Of a stretch of 64,000 nt of DNA, positions 43,839-53,755 are shown piece by piece. Numbering within the stretch: position 1 is the stretch's first letter; each line of letters starts with the position of its first letter. A program made the position numbers and the translations under genes. Under the pieces are notes generated by a model, which ran no database searches, was not told where the DNA came from, and saw only the letters and a program-made list of their open reading frames with translations. The DNA lies in the NCBI RefSeq assembly GCF_009938225.1, contig NZ_AP019658.1:310001-374000 (forward strand). Direction: 5' to 3'. The stretch comes from Vibrio ponticus. Its GTDB lineage: Bacteria; Pseudomonadota; Gammaproteobacteria; Enterobacterales; Vibrionaceae.

Positions 43839-45302
43839 ATGGAAAACTTCAAACACCTACCAGAACCATTCCGTATTCGCGTTGTTGAGCCAGTAAAACG
43901 TACCACTCGTGAGTACCGTGAAGAAGCCATCCTAAAAGCAGGTATGAACCCATTCTTGCTAGATAGTGAAGATGTGTTCATCGATTTGCTAACCGACAGT
44001 GGTACTGGCTCTATCACGCAAGAGATGCAAGCAGCAATGCTACGTGGTGATGAAGCATACAGCGGCAGCCGCAGTTACTATGCGCTTTCAAACGCAGTGA
44101 AAGAGATCTTTGGTTACGAGCTGACTATTCCAACTCACCAAGGTCGTGGTGCAGAGCAGATCTACATCCCTGTACTAATCAAGAAAGCGGAAAAAGAGCG
44201 CGGTCTCGATCGCACTAAGATGGTGGCGCTGTCTAACTACTTCTTTGATACCACTCAAGGTCACACTCAAGTTAACTGCTGTGTGGCGAAAAACGTCTAC
44301 ACTGACGAAGCTTTCGATACTGCAGTGACTGCGGACTTTAAAGGTAACTTTGACTTAGAGAAACTAGAAGCTGCAATTCTAGAAGCGGGTCCAAACAACG
44401 TTCCTTATATTGTAAGTACTATCACTTGTAACTCAGCCGGTGGTCAGCCAGTTTCAATTGCTAACTTGAAAGCAGTGTACGAAATGGCACAGAAATACGG
44501 CATTCCAGTCATCATGGACTCTGCACGTTTTGCTGAAAACGCATACTTTGTTCAGCAGCGTGAAGAAGGCTACAAAGATTGGACTATTGAGCAAATCACC
44601 TACGAAACATACAAGTACGCTGATGGTCTAGCAATGTCTGCGAAGAAAGACGCGATGGTACAGATGGGCGGTCTACTTTGTTTCAAAGATGAATCATTCA
44701 TGGATGTGTACACTGAGTGTCGTACTCTTTGTGTGGTTCAAGAAGGCTTCCCAACATACGGTGGTCTAGAAGGCGGCGCAATGGAGCGTTTGGCTGTGGG
44801 TCTACGCGATGGTATGCGTCAAGAGTGGCTAGCTTACCGTATCAACCAAATTGAATACTTGGTAAATGGCTTAGAAGCAATCGGTGTGGTTTGTCAGCAA
44901 GCTGGTGGTCACGCAGCATTCGTTGATGCAGGTAAACTGCTTCCACATATCCCTGCTCACCAATTCCCAGCGCACGCATTAGCTTGTGAGCTTTACAAAG
45001 TAGCAGGTATCCGTGCGGTAGAGATTGGCTCAATGCTACTAGGTCGCGATCCTGCAACAGGTAAACAACACCCATGTCCAGCAGAGCTGCTACGTTTAAC
45101 GATTCCTCGTGCAACTTACACGCAAACGCACATGGATTTTGTTATCGAAGCATTCCAAAAAGTAAAAGAGAATGCGAAGAACGTAAAAGGTTTGGATTTC
45201 ACTTACGAACCTGCAGTACTTCGTCACTTTACTGCTCGCTTGAAAGAAGTTGAGTCAGAAGTAACAGCAGCGCCAGAAAAGAAAGAGCTAGCTGAAGCTT
45301 AA
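43839..45302 (+). CDS. tnaA: Tryptophanase
   Basis: The 487-residue PLP enzyme cleaves tryptophan to indole, pyruvate and ammonia. Motifs include [20 protein letters not shown] at the start, the [15 protein letters not shown] region, [17 protein letters not shown], and the PLP-Lys segment [31 protein letters not shown] and the C-terminal [16 protein letters not shown] follow. Length is slightly above that of E. coli TnaA because of a Glu/Ala-rich tail. The ATG at 43839 gives the family N-terminus; a frame start at 43803 does not. It is followed by a perfect hairpin and a permease gene. The indole produced is a known Vibrio signal. Confidence 0.97.
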   Translation: MENFKHLPEPFRIRVVEPVKRTTREYREEAILKAGMNPFLLDSEDVFIDLLTDSGTGSITQEMQAAMLRGDEAYSGSRSYYALSNAVKEIFGYELTIPTHQGRGAEQIYIPVLIKKAEKERGLDRTKMVALSNYFFDTTQGHTQVNCCVAKNVYTDEAFDTAVTADFKGNFDLEKLEAAILEAGPNNVPYIVSTITCNSAGGQPVSIANLKAVYEMAQKYGIPVIMDSARFAENAYFVQQREEGYKDWTIEQITYETYKYADGLAMSAKKDAMVQMGGLLCFKDESFMDVYTECRTLCVVQEGFPTYGGLEGGAMERLAVGLRDGMRQEWLAYRINQIEYLVNGLEAIGVVCQQAGGHAAFVDAGKLLPHIPAHQFPAHALACELYKVAGIRAVEIGSMLLGRDPATGKQHPCPAELLRLTIPRATYTQTHMDFVIEAFQKVKENAKNVKGLDFTYEPAVLRHFTARLKEVESEVTAAPEKKELAEA

Positions 45303-45310
45303 TGTCATTG

Positions 45311-45331
45311 GCGTGCCCAAATTGGGCACGC
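45311..45331 (+). terminator. Palindromic hairpin after tnaA
   Basis: GCGTGCCCAA and TTGGGCACGC form a 10-bp perfect stem just past the tnaA stop. The tail CTTATCTTA is weak, so it may only partly terminate and set a lower permease level. Confidence 0.7.
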
Positions 45332-45417
45332 CTTATCTTAAGCCCCACTATAAAAAATTACTTAGCTTAAGAGACAGTCTTATCCAATAACGTGAAATAT
45401 AACAAAGAGATATACAT

Positions 45418-46632
45418 ATGAAAGGATCTCCCTCACTATTAGGTGGCTCGTGTATTATCGCCAGTGTGTGTGTAGGCGCGGGTATGTTAGGGCTCCCAAG
45501 TGCAGGTGCTGGCGCATGGACGACTTGGTCTGTAATTGCAATTACATTAACAATGGCGATAATGACCATTTCGGGCTGGATGCTGTTAGAAGCGTTTAAG
45601 CACTATGATTTAAAAGTTTCATTTAACACTGTAACCAAGGATATGCTTGGCTCGGGTGTTAACAATTTCAATAACTTAACGGTTTATTTCGTTGGCGGTA
45701 TCTTGTTGTATGCCTACATCACTTCTTCAGGTCTGATTCTGGAAGGGTTGTTAGGGATCAACAGCAAAATCGCTTCAATTCTGTTTGTATTAGTTTTCTC
45801 TACTTTTGTTTGGCACTCAACTCGAGCTGTAGATCGCATCTCTGTTGTTCTTATCGCTTTCATGATTTTTACCTTCGTGTTTGGTGTGTCTGGCATGGCT
45901 TCAAACATCGATCTTGGCGTATTGTTCGACACGGCGAATAAGCAAAATAGCTATGCACCTTATGCAATGGCGATGTTACCAGTGGCGTTGACCTCTTTTG
46001 GTTACCATCACTCGGTATCTTCAATGCGTGCATACTATGGTGAGGAGCGTCGTGCAAAATATGCGATTTTAGGCGGCACCGTTATCGCTTTGACGCTTTA
46101 CCTACTTTGGATGGTCTCTATATACGGTAACTTGCCTCGTAACCAGTTCGGTCCTGTGATTGAACAGGGTGGTAACGTTGATGTATTGTTGTCTGCGCTT
46201 GGGTCAGTGATTGCTTCTGATAATGTGGCAAATGCGATTAACAGCTTCTCAATGGCAGCACTATTGTCATCTTTCATTGGTGTAGGTCTGGGTGTGTTTG
46301 ACTTTATCGCCGACCTATTTAGATTCGATGACACTAAGCAAGGTCGCACTAAGTCATGGGCAGTGACTTTCTTCCCACCATTGATTATGTCGCTACTGTT
46401 CCCATTCGGCTTTGTGATTGCGATTGGTTATGCAGGTGCAGCGGCAACGGTTTGGGCATGTATTGTTCCTGCGATGTTGGCGTACAAATCGCGCGCTCGC
46501 AAAGATGGTCATGAGGGCTTTATGGCACCAGGCGGCACTGTGATGCTGGTAGCCGTTATTGCTTTCGGTGTGTTAACAGCGATTTTCCACATCCTATCGA
46601 TGCTCGGTATGTTGCCAGCCTTCCTGGGCTAA
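45418..46632 (+). CDS. tnaB: Aromatic amino acid permease (TnaB/Mtr family)
   Basis: The 404-residue transporter has eleven membrane segments. It opens SLLGGSCIIASVCVGAGMLGLPSAGAG, the first-helix signature of the HAAAP family of tryptophan/tyrosine symporters. Later segments GYHHSVSSMRAYYGEE and SSFIGVGLGVFDFIADLFRFDD are also family-typical. Position after tnaA makes tryptophan the probable substrate, so TnaB is the likeliest name. Mtr or TyrP cannot be excluded by eye. It begins 115 bases after tnaA and ends at a strong terminator. Confidence 0.88.
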   Translation: MKGSPSLLGGSCIIASVCVGAGMLGLPSAGAGAWTTWSVIAITLTMAIMTISGWMLLEAFKHYDLKVSFNTVTKDMLGSGVNNFNNLTVYFVGGILLYAYITSSGLILEGLLGINSKIASILFVLVFSTFVWHSTRAVDRISVVLIAFMIFTFVFGVSGMASNIDLGVLFDTANKQNSYAPYAMAMLPVALTSFGYHHSVSSMRAYYGEERRAKYAILGGTVIALTLYLLWMVSIYGNLPRNQFGPVIEQGGNVDVLLSALGSVIASDNVANAINSFSMAALLSSFIGVGLGVFDFIADLFRFDDTKQGRTKSWAVTFFPPLIMSLLFPFGFVIAIGYAGAAATVWACIVPAMLAYKSRARKDGHEGFMAPGGTVMLVAVIAFGVLTAIFHILSMLGMLPAFLG

Positions 46633-46679
46633 ATCTTAGTAGGTGAAAAATAGACCCTAATGGGTTCTTGTGTGGAGTT

Positions 46680-46710
46680 GGGTACTTATCTCACGGTAAG
46701 TACCCTTTTT
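46680..46710 (+). terminator. Terminator of the tna operon
   Basis: GGGTACTTA and TAAGTACCC form a 9-bp stem with an 8-base loop, followed by five T residues. Confidence 0.9.
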
Positions 46711-46726
46711 CTTTATTAGTGCGAGC

Positions 46727-47254
46727 TTAAGCCGCTGTCTCGTTTGGTTGTTTAACGCGTAACTTGTTACGATTATCACGACTTGAGCGAATCAACTCAT
46801 CACCGGTCACCATCGATTCTGACTTTGCTAAGCGATCGTAAAGCAGCACGTTAACTGAAGCTGCTAAGTTCATGCAACCAACCGTTGGGACATAGACTAC
46901 GTGATCTGCGCGATCGGCGATCTCTTGTGGAATGGAGCCATCCTCAGGACCAAAAATGTACACTGCTTTATCGGGATGCTGAAAATGGGGCAGTGGTGTT
47001 GCGCCCAAAGCCAATTCAACACAGACAACTTGAGTGTCTTGCGGAATTGCATCCAAAATGGAGGCGACTCCTTTTAGTGGCGTGTGTTCACTGACACTTT
47101 TGGTATCGGTCGCGAACTTTGCCGCGCGATCATAGCGTGTGCCAGTGTAAAGTACTTCGTTTGCTTGATAGCAACCTACCGCGCGCATTACGGCGCCCAC
47201 ATTTTCAGGGCTTTTAGGGTTGATGAGTCCGATTATCGCTAGGTTGTCTTTCAT
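46727..47254 (-). CDS. SPOUT-class RNA methyltransferase (TrmH-like)
   Basis: The 175-residue protein carries the three SpoU/TrmH motifs: NPKSPENVGAVMRAVGC (motif 1), VYIFGPEDGSIPQEI (motif 2) and VPTVGCMNLAASVNVLLYDRL (motif 3). Together they form the knotted S-adenosylmethionine site. It probably 2'-O-methylates a tRNA or rRNA nucleotide; which one cannot be told. It lacks the extra N-terminal RNA-binding domain of the larger RlmB-type enzymes. It is convergent with the tna operon. Confidence 0.88.
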   Translation of the reverse strand: MKDNLAIIGLINPKSPENVGAVMRAVGCYQANEVLYTGTRYDRAAKFATDTKSVSEHTPLKGVASILDAIPQDTQVVCVELALGATPLPHFQHPDKAVYIFGPEDGSIPQEIADRADHVVYVPTVGCMNLAASVNVLLYDRLAKSESMVTGDELIRSSRDNRNKLRVKQPNETAA

Positions 47255-47432
47255 TGGTTTATCTCAAACAAGTATGCAGCGTAGGTCACTGCGAAAGGGC
47301 GGCATTCTAGCAAAGCCAGTTAGATAGCAAAAGATTAAGGTTTGCTTCAAACCCTGTGGGTCTCATGGTGGGAAATGAAAAAGCGATGCCAGTGGCACCG
47401 CTTTGAAGAGAGAGTTGTAATGAGTCAGCCGC

Positions 47433-47804
47433 TTATCGACGTTCGCGTTTAACGATCTCAAACTCAAATTCATCCGGGTAAAGCACGACGCCTTCGCCTT
47501 CAGCATCCGGGAATACAACGATTGATAGTTCGTCTTGCTCTAGCCCCATAGTCCAACGGCTTTTCCATTTTGCGATAGAAATCGGCTCAGCAGTAAAGCC
47601 TTCCCATTCTTCTGTTGCCCATTGTAGAGCGTGCTCTTCAGTTGGCCATACCGGCACACACTCTTCATCGTCGGTGTTTAATAACACACTGCCATGCTCA
47701 TCGATCAACAACCAGATTTTCTTAGTCTCTGCCGACGTTTTGAAGAAGATATTAAAGCGCTCCATTGGATCGCGAGGAATGGTTACAGAAGCTGAATCAC
47801 TCAT
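47433..47804 (-). CDS. DUF2750 family protein
   Basis: The 123-residue cytosolic protein is acidic. It has RFNIFFKTSAETKKIWLLIDEHGSV, VPVWPTEEHALQWATEEWEGF and a C-terminal VVLYPDEFEFEI segment, matching the DUF2750 group common in Vibrio and related bacteria. No function is known. The ATG at 47804 follows AAAAGGCTATAT; the longer frame to 47918 has no ribosome site. It stands alone. Confidence 0.75.
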   Translation of the reverse strand: MSDSASVTIPRDPMERFNIFFKTSAETKKIWLLIDEHGSVLLNTDDEECVPVWPTEEHALQWATEEWEGFTAEPISIAKWKSRWTMGLEQDELSIVVFPDAEGEGVVLYPDEFEFEIVKRERR

Positions 47805-48256
47805 ATATAGCCTTTTAGTCAAGATTGCCTTAGCAGTATATCGTGCTTTGTTCAAAAGGGGCAGTGAAAGGCGAGCCAATTGTGGATAACAATTTCTGAT
47901 TGTCGTATCGATAAGCATTGCTTTATGACTATTTATTTGGTTTGCGTATCGTGGTGGGGAAAGTGAAGGAATTGAGGCATTTCTGGCACTAAAAAGCTTC
48001 GCTCAAGAGTCAAATGGCGTTAAAACGTCGCGCTCTATTGATATTGAGTAACAAACAAAGTGGAAATGCTTCGTGTAGTGAAAACAGAGTGAGTTTGTTG
48101 TCGTTTTTCTTATAGGTTAAGCGTGTAGGATATTTCCTGCATGGGCGGTGATTTTAGGGTAATAGGGCTGTTTGTTTTTTGTACGGATGCAAGACTGGAG
48201 TATCGAACTCGTTTGATTAGTCGAAGTACAAACTCGCGTTTTTGAGGCAAAAAAAC
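47805..48256. other. 452-base spacer without recognised genes
   Basis: No open frame with a ribosome site, hairpin or repeat stands out between the DUF2750 and chemoreceptor genes, which are divergent here. It presumably holds both promoters. Confidence 0.5.
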
Positions 48257-49288
48257 GTGAATTTTAAGATAGTGGTCGTTCTTTTAATGATGGTGTTAGC
48301 TGCACCTGTTTCAACTTATTACTCAGTAATGGTGTTGGATGGCATTGCCGTACAACGCTTAGCTGTGATGCTATCGTTGATTGTGATGCTGTTATTTGCG
48401 TTATTGGTACGTGCAAAGCTGAAACAAAAGGAAGTGAATGACGACATTGCCAACTTTCTTATGGAGCTACATAGTTCTTATATTGCCTCATACGAGAGCT
48501 TAAAGCGCAATGTGGCCAAGACGGAAGAGTGCTTTCTTGATTTGGAGCAGATCTCTGCTTCAACGGTAGAACTCTCTTCAACATCGCAAAGTGTCAGTAA
48601 TGAAGCAGCGGTGGCAAATGAAGCAACCGAAGCGGTGCTTAAAAACTTGCACAGTGGCCGCCGTTTAATGGAGTACGATAGCCAAATTGCTCAGCAGGTA
48701 TTTACCTCGATTAACGATTCTGCCCCTATTTTTAGTAAGTTGTTTGAGTACTCAAACAACATTAATGGTGTGGTTGATACCATCAACCAGATCTCCAGCC
48801 AAACGGCGTTGCTAGCATTAAATGCTTCGATTGAGGCTGCGCGAGCAGGTGAGCACGGCAAGGGCTTTTCTGTCGTAGCCAGTGAAGTACGTAAGCTTTC
48901 ATTGCAAACTCAGCAGAATACCTTAGTGATTAAAGAAGCCGTTGAGAAGCTCAATACTTTCAGTGCAAAGGCGCAAGATCATATCAATAAAAACCAAGCG
49001 ATCATTAAGAAGTCATTTGCTCTGTCTAAGCAGTTAAATGATGCATTTGAAATGATTAATACCAGTACGGAAAAACTCGCGGTAATCAATGCAGTCGTGC
49101 ATGAAACCTCGACCAGTCAGACGGTTGTTGCCACCGATCTTTCTCAGCGTATCGAAGATTTGCATGGCAAGCTCAATATGAACTTAGCGTCGGCGAAAAC
49201 AATTCAAGATAAGAATGAGTATATTAAGTCTTTGGTGAAACAGATGAAGCAGTTTGCGGTTGAGAACCAAGAAAATGTTTCACTTTAA
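48257..49288 (+). CDS. Short chemoreceptor-like protein without periplasmic domain
   Basis: The product is about 343 residues. Two membrane helices lie at the start ([21 protein letters not shown] and [17 protein letters not shown]) with only a few residues between them. They are followed directly by a signalling domain with the tip [35 protein letters not shown]. The usual periplasmic sensor and a clear HAMP are absent. A GTG at 48257 with GAGG nine bases upstream is preferred to the TTG at 48242. Its 3' end overlaps the start of a small exported protein by 14 bases, suggesting that the two act together. Confidence 0.82.
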   Translation: MNFKIVVVLLMMVLAAPVSTYYSVMVLDGIAVQRLAVMLSLIVMLLFALLVRAKLKQKEVNDDIANFLMELHSSYIASYESLKRNVAKTEECFLDLEQISASTVELSSTSQSVSNEAAVANEATEAVLKNLHSGRRLMEYDSQIAQQVFTSINDSAPIFSKLFEYSNNINGVVDTINQISSQTALLALNASIEAARAGEHGKGFSVVASEVRKLSLQTQQNTLVIKEAVEKLNTFSAKAQDHINKNQAIIKKSFALSKQLNDAFEMINTSTEKLAVINAVVHETSTSQTVVATDLSQRIEDLHGKLNMNLASAKTIQDKNEYIKSLVKQMKQFAVENQENVSL

Positions 49289-49601
49289 TACGCTAAGTGG
49301 CAGTAGGCGCCTCGTTGTAAAAATGGCGCTTTTAGCGTTGATTGCCTTCACTAAGCCCGTAATGGCGAGCAACAATACTTGTGAGAATTTTACCGCTTTG
49401 TTCGCCGAGAGAGATTTCGACAAGATAGAGGTGATGTTTGAGCGTGCGGCTCAAGAATTGGGGTACCCTAAATCTTCGATATATCTGAACCAATTCTATG
49501 CGAAATCACCTAAAGAGCAGATCATGGAGTTAAGACGTGTTTATCGTGGCTGTTATTCACTGAAAAACAAAGGTGAGTTGTTGGTGAACTTGTTGAGGTA
49601 G
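49275..49601 (+). CDS. Small exported protein coupled to the chemoreceptor-like gene
   Basis: The product of about 108 residues has an N-terminal hydrophobic signal ([18 protein letters not shown]) and a mature domain of about 70 residues with two Cys (NTCENF and RGCYSL) that could form a disulfide. Helical segments [20 protein letters not shown] and [13 protein letters not shown] are visible. I do not recognise the family. It overlaps the upstream receptor-like gene and ends at a bidirectional terminator. A role as a periplasmic partner of that receptor is only a guess from gene order. Confidence 0.6.
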   Translation: MFHFNTLSGSRRLVVKMALLALIAFTKPVMASNNTCENFTALFAERDFDKIEVMFERAAQELGYPKSSIYLNQFYAKSPKEQIMELRRVYRGCYSLKNKGELLVNLLR

Positions 49602-49633
49602 TTTCGCGAGCGAATAACTTCGTAGAAGAGAGT

Positions 49634-49669
49634 AAAAAGCTTGTTGAAGTGGTCATCAACAAGCTTTTT
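49634..49669. terminator. Bidirectional terminator
   Basis: AAAAAGCTTGTTG and its exact complement close a 10-base loop between the convergent small-protein and lipoprotein genes. Confidence 0.9.
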
Positions 49670-49681
49670 AGTGATTACTGG

Positions 49682-50917
49682 CTATGGTACGACGATTTGT
49701 ACGTTACCAATCGAGAAGTCGATACCTTGCAGTGTTTGTTCGCCTTCCACCCATTCTGGCAAGATTGACACGGCTTTATCTATGTTTCTGAGCGAATTGA
49801 TATTGATAGAACCGTCTTTTCGCGTAAATAGATCTTTTAATGGTACTTGAATTTGCTGCCATCCTTTCTCTGCAGTTCCAGCTGGCAGGAAGTATGGCTC
49901 AGAATTACCATGGGTACTGGACTCCATCTGAACCTGGAAGCGTTTAGTTGGGTGATTAGCATAGTTATCTACATAAAACATGAATTGCAGAACGCCACTA
50001 TCTACATAGGCTGACATATCTTTGAATGATTGATCTTGAGTGGCGAGCACCAAGCCACCATTTTCTCCGGCCGGAGCATTCGTATATTCAATGCGAATAT
50101 GATCGTGCCCCCAGTGTAGGGTGGAATTTCCAACAGTCATCCAGTTGGTGATTGCCGTCGCCCAACCTGTAACAGGCACAGCAAACACTTTGCTTGCTTT
50201 GAAGGTATCACTAGGGTCATCAGCTTGGAGTAAAGCACTTGTGTTGTCACACTCCAAAACATCTGGTTGGGTTATTGAGTTCGTTACAATACGGATATTG
50301 CCAAGATCAAAATTGAGATTGTTGTCAGATACTAACGAAAATGGCGATATAGCATTAGTGTAATCCATACCAGCATCACTGAAGCAGGTCAGCGGGATCT
50401 TAATAGTTTGAGGTGCTCCGTTATAGCTAGCTGTATAACTACTGGTTAGTGATACTTTGCCTATATCAGCATTGTTCTCTTTTTGGCTAGTGACGTAAAT
50501 TTCTTGGTCATTAGTTGGTAAACTCATGGCACGAGTAGAAAACTGCAATGTTGATGTAGCAGGATCAACGTTTAAATTAATATGACTGCTATCACTACTT
50601 GTGAGTGCAATTCTTCCCGATTTATTGTCAGTGATAGTGACGTTTAACGTACCATTGGCTTCACCCGATACATTAGTGACACTAATGTTCCCTTGAGAAA
50701 CGCTATTGCCATCTACGATGGCTTCAACTCCATTACTATCTTTGATGACCAGAGTAAAAGCGCTATCACCATTTGGTGAGTATAAAGGGATCTCTTGCGA
50801 TGCAGGTGGTGGTGTCGGGGTATCAGGCTCGTTGTATGGATCATCCAAACAGCCAGCTAAGCCTGCCGTGCATATTAGAGTTGCGAGTAGCTTTTTGTTA
50901 AAAACATTACTGGTCAT
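49682..50917 (-). CDS. Lipoprotein with tandem ExoP-like glycan-binding beta-sandwich domains
   Basis: The 411-residue precursor has a lipobox LAGC at Cys23. A Pro-rich spacer (DTPTPPPASQ) follows, then two beta-sandwich regions. The first ends IKIPLTCFSDAGMDYTNAISPFSLVSDN, and the second ends WQQIQVPLKDLF with FSIGNVQIV. The IPLxCF-GxD-xxPF pattern is that of galactose-binding-like modules at the C-terminus of ExoP-type glucanases. No catalytic domain is seen, so it probably captures glucan at the outer membrane. It is divergent from the GH144 gene at a spacer with LacI-type words, so it very likely belongs to the locus. Confidence 0.72.
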   Translation of the reverse strand: MTSNVFNKKLLATLICTAGLAGCLDDPYNEPDTPTPPPASQEIPLYSPNGDSAFTLVIKDSNGVEAIVDGNSVSQGNISVTNVSGEANGTLNVTITDNKSGRIALTSSDSSHINLNVDPATSTLQFSTRAMSLPTNDQEIYVTSQKENNADIGKVSLTSSYTASYNGAPQTIKIPLTCFSDAGMDYTNAISPFSLVSDNNLNFDLGNIRIVTNSITQPDVLECDNTSALLQADDPSDTFKASKVFAVPVTGWATAITNWMTVGNSTLHWGHDHIRIEYTNAPAGENGGLVLATQDQSFKDMSAYVDSGVLQFMFYVDNYANHPTKRFQVQMESSTHGNSEPYFLPAGTAEKGWQQIQVPLKDLFTRKDGSININSLRNIDKAVSILPEWVEGEQTLQGIDFSIGNVQIVVP

Positions 50918-50955
50918 ATCGTTATACCGCTTAAAATTTTGTAGGGATTAATTTT

Positions 50956-50967
50956 GTTTAAACGTTT
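50956..50967. promoter_or_regulatory. LacI-type operator, copy 1
   Basis: GTTTAAACGTTT is the reverse complement of AAACGTTTAAAC and lies 39 bases upstream of the lipoprotein start. Confidence 0.75.
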
Positions 50968-51009
50968 AATTGGTTAAAGCATGTCCATATTGGCTTTACT
51001 AATCAAGTA

Positions 51010-51021
51010 AAACGTTTAAAC
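51010..51021. promoter_or_regulatory. LacI-type operator, copy 2
   Basis: AAACGTTTAAAC occurs 43 bases to the right of copy 1 in the 378-base divergent spacer. Paired operators would allow looping between the lipoprotein and GH144 promoters. Confidence 0.75.
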
Positions 51022-51251
51022 GAGTATTCGATTTTGTGATTGTGACCAAGTTTTGGCATGGTTTAACTGAATGTATATGGCTGAATAGAGTAATGCTAAT
51101 TATCCTTTTGTTATAATAACCTATTGAATTTAAATGATTAATTTGTTTTGTGGTGCTGTTTTTTATTCAGAAAACAAATAATATTGTAACTGGATCACGT
51201 TTACACAACTAACGGTATTGACGACCGCGAACATTTATCACAGATTAATAG

Positions 51252-51263
51252 AAACGTTTAAAC
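51252..51263. promoter_or_regulatory. LacI-type operator, copy 3
   Basis: A third AAACGTTTAAAC lies 33 bases before the GH144 start codon, where bound repressor would block transcription into the gene. Confidence 0.78.
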
Positions 51264-51295
51264 TTGAGTCCAGCGAAATAAAACGGAATTCTACA

Positions 51296-52639
51296 ATGAT
51301 AAATACAAAAAGTACTCTCGCAGCTGCCGTGCTGTTTGCCCTCGCTAGTAATGCATTTGCAAGCGATGTGGTTATTAATGAATTATCTGTTCGTGACCAT
51401 CTTTACCCAGCGCAATTTAAAGCAGAATTGCAAAATAACCTTAACTTCTTTAGAGATGGTGTCGGCGTAGACCCTGTTGCTAAAGTTCCTTTTGACACTG
51501 TTTCGATCGTGGAAGGTAAGGTAAAACCGCATTACTACGTAAACACTACAGAAATTGGCTTGTACCTTAATATTTTGGTTGAAGCTGAAAAAGCAGGTGA
51601 AGGCAAAGCCTTAACACGTATCGCGGAAGTGCTTGATGTATTGGAAGAAACTCCGACATGGAAAGGTTTATATTTCTGGCCGTATGATATTGTTGAAGGT
51701 AAGCTGAAACCAACATCTGACGGTATTGTTCCTGCGGTTGATAACGCCAACTTAGCTCTTGCACTCGCAGGCGTAGCTGGTGCATACCTGGATGAAACGG
51801 ATGCCGAGAAACAAAAAATTGTTGAACGTGTTGAAGCGATTCTCGTTGGACAAAAACAAGGCTGGTTTGAAATTTATGACCAAGGTCGAGGTCTGTTGCA
51901 TGCGGGATGGAGCACTAAAAATGATGCGGCGCTTCCTTACTACATCGACCGTAAAGCGAATGAAAGCCGTTTAGCACCACTTTGGGCTGCGCTTATTACG
52001 AAAGAAGCGGGCGATAAAGCCATTCCTCAATCTGCTTTCGATAATATGGAACTCTATACCCATAAGTACACTTTCAATGGTAAAGAATACAATCCAATGC
52101 TGACTTGGGATGGTGCTTATTTCCAAGCTATGCTGCCTGCAATTTGGCTGAATGAGCAAGAGTTGATGCCTGATTACACTATGGTCAAAGACATGACTTT
52201 CTTGCAGATGACTTATGCTGCGAAGCACAACATTCCACTGGTATCTTCTTCTGCGACGGTTGATGACGCTTATGCAGCATTTGGTGTCCCATTCCTGTCA
52301 GAAAGCAAAGTGAAATTCAACAATGAAATTCATGAAGGTACAACTGGCACGCCACATGCGCTCGCACTGTCTTACATCGTTAGCCCGGAAACATCAGTGC
52401 AAGCATTGAAAGCGCTGAAGAACTACTACCCGCAAATTGAGTCAGAGTTTGGTTGGTATGATGCTGTTGATTCACAAGGAAAAATGTCAACCAAGATCCT
52501 ATCTCTTGACCAAGGAATGTTTGTTGGTGCGTTCTTAGCTGATGAAATCAACGCAGATGTAGAAAAGTACTTAACGGCTCGTGGTTACATGGCTGATGTT
52601 CAGCAGATGTATCGCAGTTATGTTCCAAACAACGGTTAA
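51296..52639 (+). CDS. Secreted GH144-like endo-beta-1,2-glucanase
   Basis: The 447-residue precursor has a signal peptide cut after AFA (residue 22). The mature protein looks like a helical (alpha/alpha)6 barrel of the glycoamylase/GH144 type. Marks are VDNANLALALAGVAGAYL, LHAGWS, YYIDRKANESRLAPLWAAL, MLTWDGAYFQAMLPAIWL, GTTGTPHALALSYIV and LSLDQGMFVGAFLA. GH144 enzymes cut beta-1,2-glucan to sophoro-oligosaccharides. The GH94 oligoglucan phosphorylase downstream supports that substrate. The ATG at 51296 opens a clean signal peptide; a longer frame would run through the operator. A porin gene follows closely. Catalytic acids were not assigned. Confidence 0.72.
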   Translation: MINTKSTLAAAVLFALASNAFASDVVINELSVRDHLYPAQFKAELQNNLNFFRDGVGVDPVAKVPFDTVSIVEGKVKPHYYVNTTEIGLYLNILVEAEKAGEGKALTRIAEVLDVLEETPTWKGLYFWPYDIVEGKLKPTSDGIVPAVDNANLALALAGVAGAYLDETDAEKQKIVERVEAILVGQKQGWFEIYDQGRGLLHAGWSTKNDAALPYYIDRKANESRLAPLWAALITKEAGDKAIPQSAFDNMELYTHKYTFNGKEYNPMLTWDGAYFQAMLPAIWLNEQELMPDYTMVKDMTFLQMTYAAKHNIPLVSSSATVDDAYAAFGVPFLSESKVKFNNEIHEGTTGTPHALALSYIVSPETSVQALKALKNYYPQIESEFGWYDAVDSQGKMSTKILSLDQGMFVGAFLADEINADVEKYLTARGYMADVQQMYRSYVPNNG

Positions 52640-52656
52640 CAGTGAGTGGTATTAGT

Positions 52657-53679
52657 ATGAAACAACTAACGGCACTTGCGCTCGCTCTTACTGCCGCATC
52701 CTCATTACCTGTATTTGCAGAAGGGGTGAAAGCTGGCTTCTGGCAAGACGTTGAGCTTGACGGTTATGCAGCGCTAAAAGAGCAACCTCGTATGTGGGAT
52801 GGCATTGAATTTCCCAATTATGGTGCGATTACCACCACCAGTTTTGAGGGATTAGAAGACGTGGGAGGCTTTGGTGATGTGTTGATGGCTTCAAATGAGT
52901 CTGTCGCAACCATGAAGCGAACCCGTGTTCTGACTGGTTTTGAATATGAAGAATATGTCTATGACAATGCACCAAGTCAGCTATTTCAATCGATTATCTT
53001 TGCAGATGGTTCAACCAAGATAACGGATAATTTCCGATTGGCTTACGTGCTAAAAGAGACGCATAAGTATCGTGGTAAAGACAAAGTCTCGGAAGGCAAT
53101 GCACTTCTGACTACGGAATTAATGCCACGTTATGAGAAGTGGGTAAACGAGTCATTTAACTATGCGATTGAGTTTGGCTATGAAAAAGTAACAGGCTTTG
53201 AAGAGAGTACGCGTTACCAGATCACGCCAGAGCTGAATTTTACCTTCGGCAATCACTTCTTGCACCTAAACCTTGAGTCTGGTTATTGGGATGAAGAAGG
53301 GGCGATGTTTTATGAAACGGAACCGCTTTATGTTTATCGTTTAAATAACTGGATCAATCTTGGCACTAAGTTCTTATATCACGAAGATAAGAATGACTTT
53401 GCGTGGACAGAAACAGCGATTAAGCCGCTCGTACAGTTTAAGTTCGATAGTGGCGTATATCTGGAATTACGATACGAATTAGGTGAAACCGAAATCTTTG
53501 ATGGTACTGGGTATGATTACAACAACTATGCGTTATACACCGAAATTCCGGTTAACCAGTCAATAAGTCTGCTAGCAGATCTAGCGTATCGTGACCATCA
53601 ACAGCGCAATGGCAATCAGTACACTTGGGGTGACAAAGAGGGTGTGTTTGCCAAAGTTGGCGTGATTTGGACATTCTGA
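52657..53679 (+). CDS. Outer-membrane porin for oligosaccharides
   Basis: The 340-residue precursor has a signal peptide (LTALALALTAASSLPVFA). The mature sequence shows many amphipathic strands rich in Tyr, Trp and acidic residues, ending with an aromatic strand GVFAKVGVIWTF. It looks like a monomeric sugar porin of the KdgM/oligosaccharide type, though longer than KdgM itself. It begins 17 bases after the GH144 stop and is followed by a UUCG-loop terminator. The likely task is to let sophoro-oligosaccharides into the periplasm. A GTG at 52642 is an alternative start. Confidence 0.75.
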   Translation: MKQLTALALALTAASSLPVFAEGVKAGFWQDVELDGYAALKEQPRMWDGIEFPNYGAITTTSFEGLEDVGGFGDVLMASNESVATMKRTRVLTGFEYEEYVYDNAPSQLFQSIIFADGSTKITDNFRLAYVLKETHKYRGKDKVSEGNALLTTELMPRYEKWVNESFNYAIEFGYEKVTGFEESTRYQITPELNFTFGNHFLHLNLESGYWDEEGAMFYETEPLYVYRLNNWINLGTKFLYHEDKNDFAWTETAIKPLVQFKFDSGVYLELRYELGETEIFDGTGYDYNNYALYTEIPVNQSISLLADLAYRDHQQRNGNQYTWGDKEGVFAKVGVIWTF

Positions 53680-53755
53680 TCAAAATTGCAAGCAATATAA
53701 GTTATTAACCAATTGGTTTATTTAAACTTATCGAGATTGCTTCCTAACACTGCTC

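Noticed and set aside
51184..51200. CRP site ahead of the GH144 gene
   Set aside because: The TGTAA and TCACG halves are one base too close together and both imperfect.
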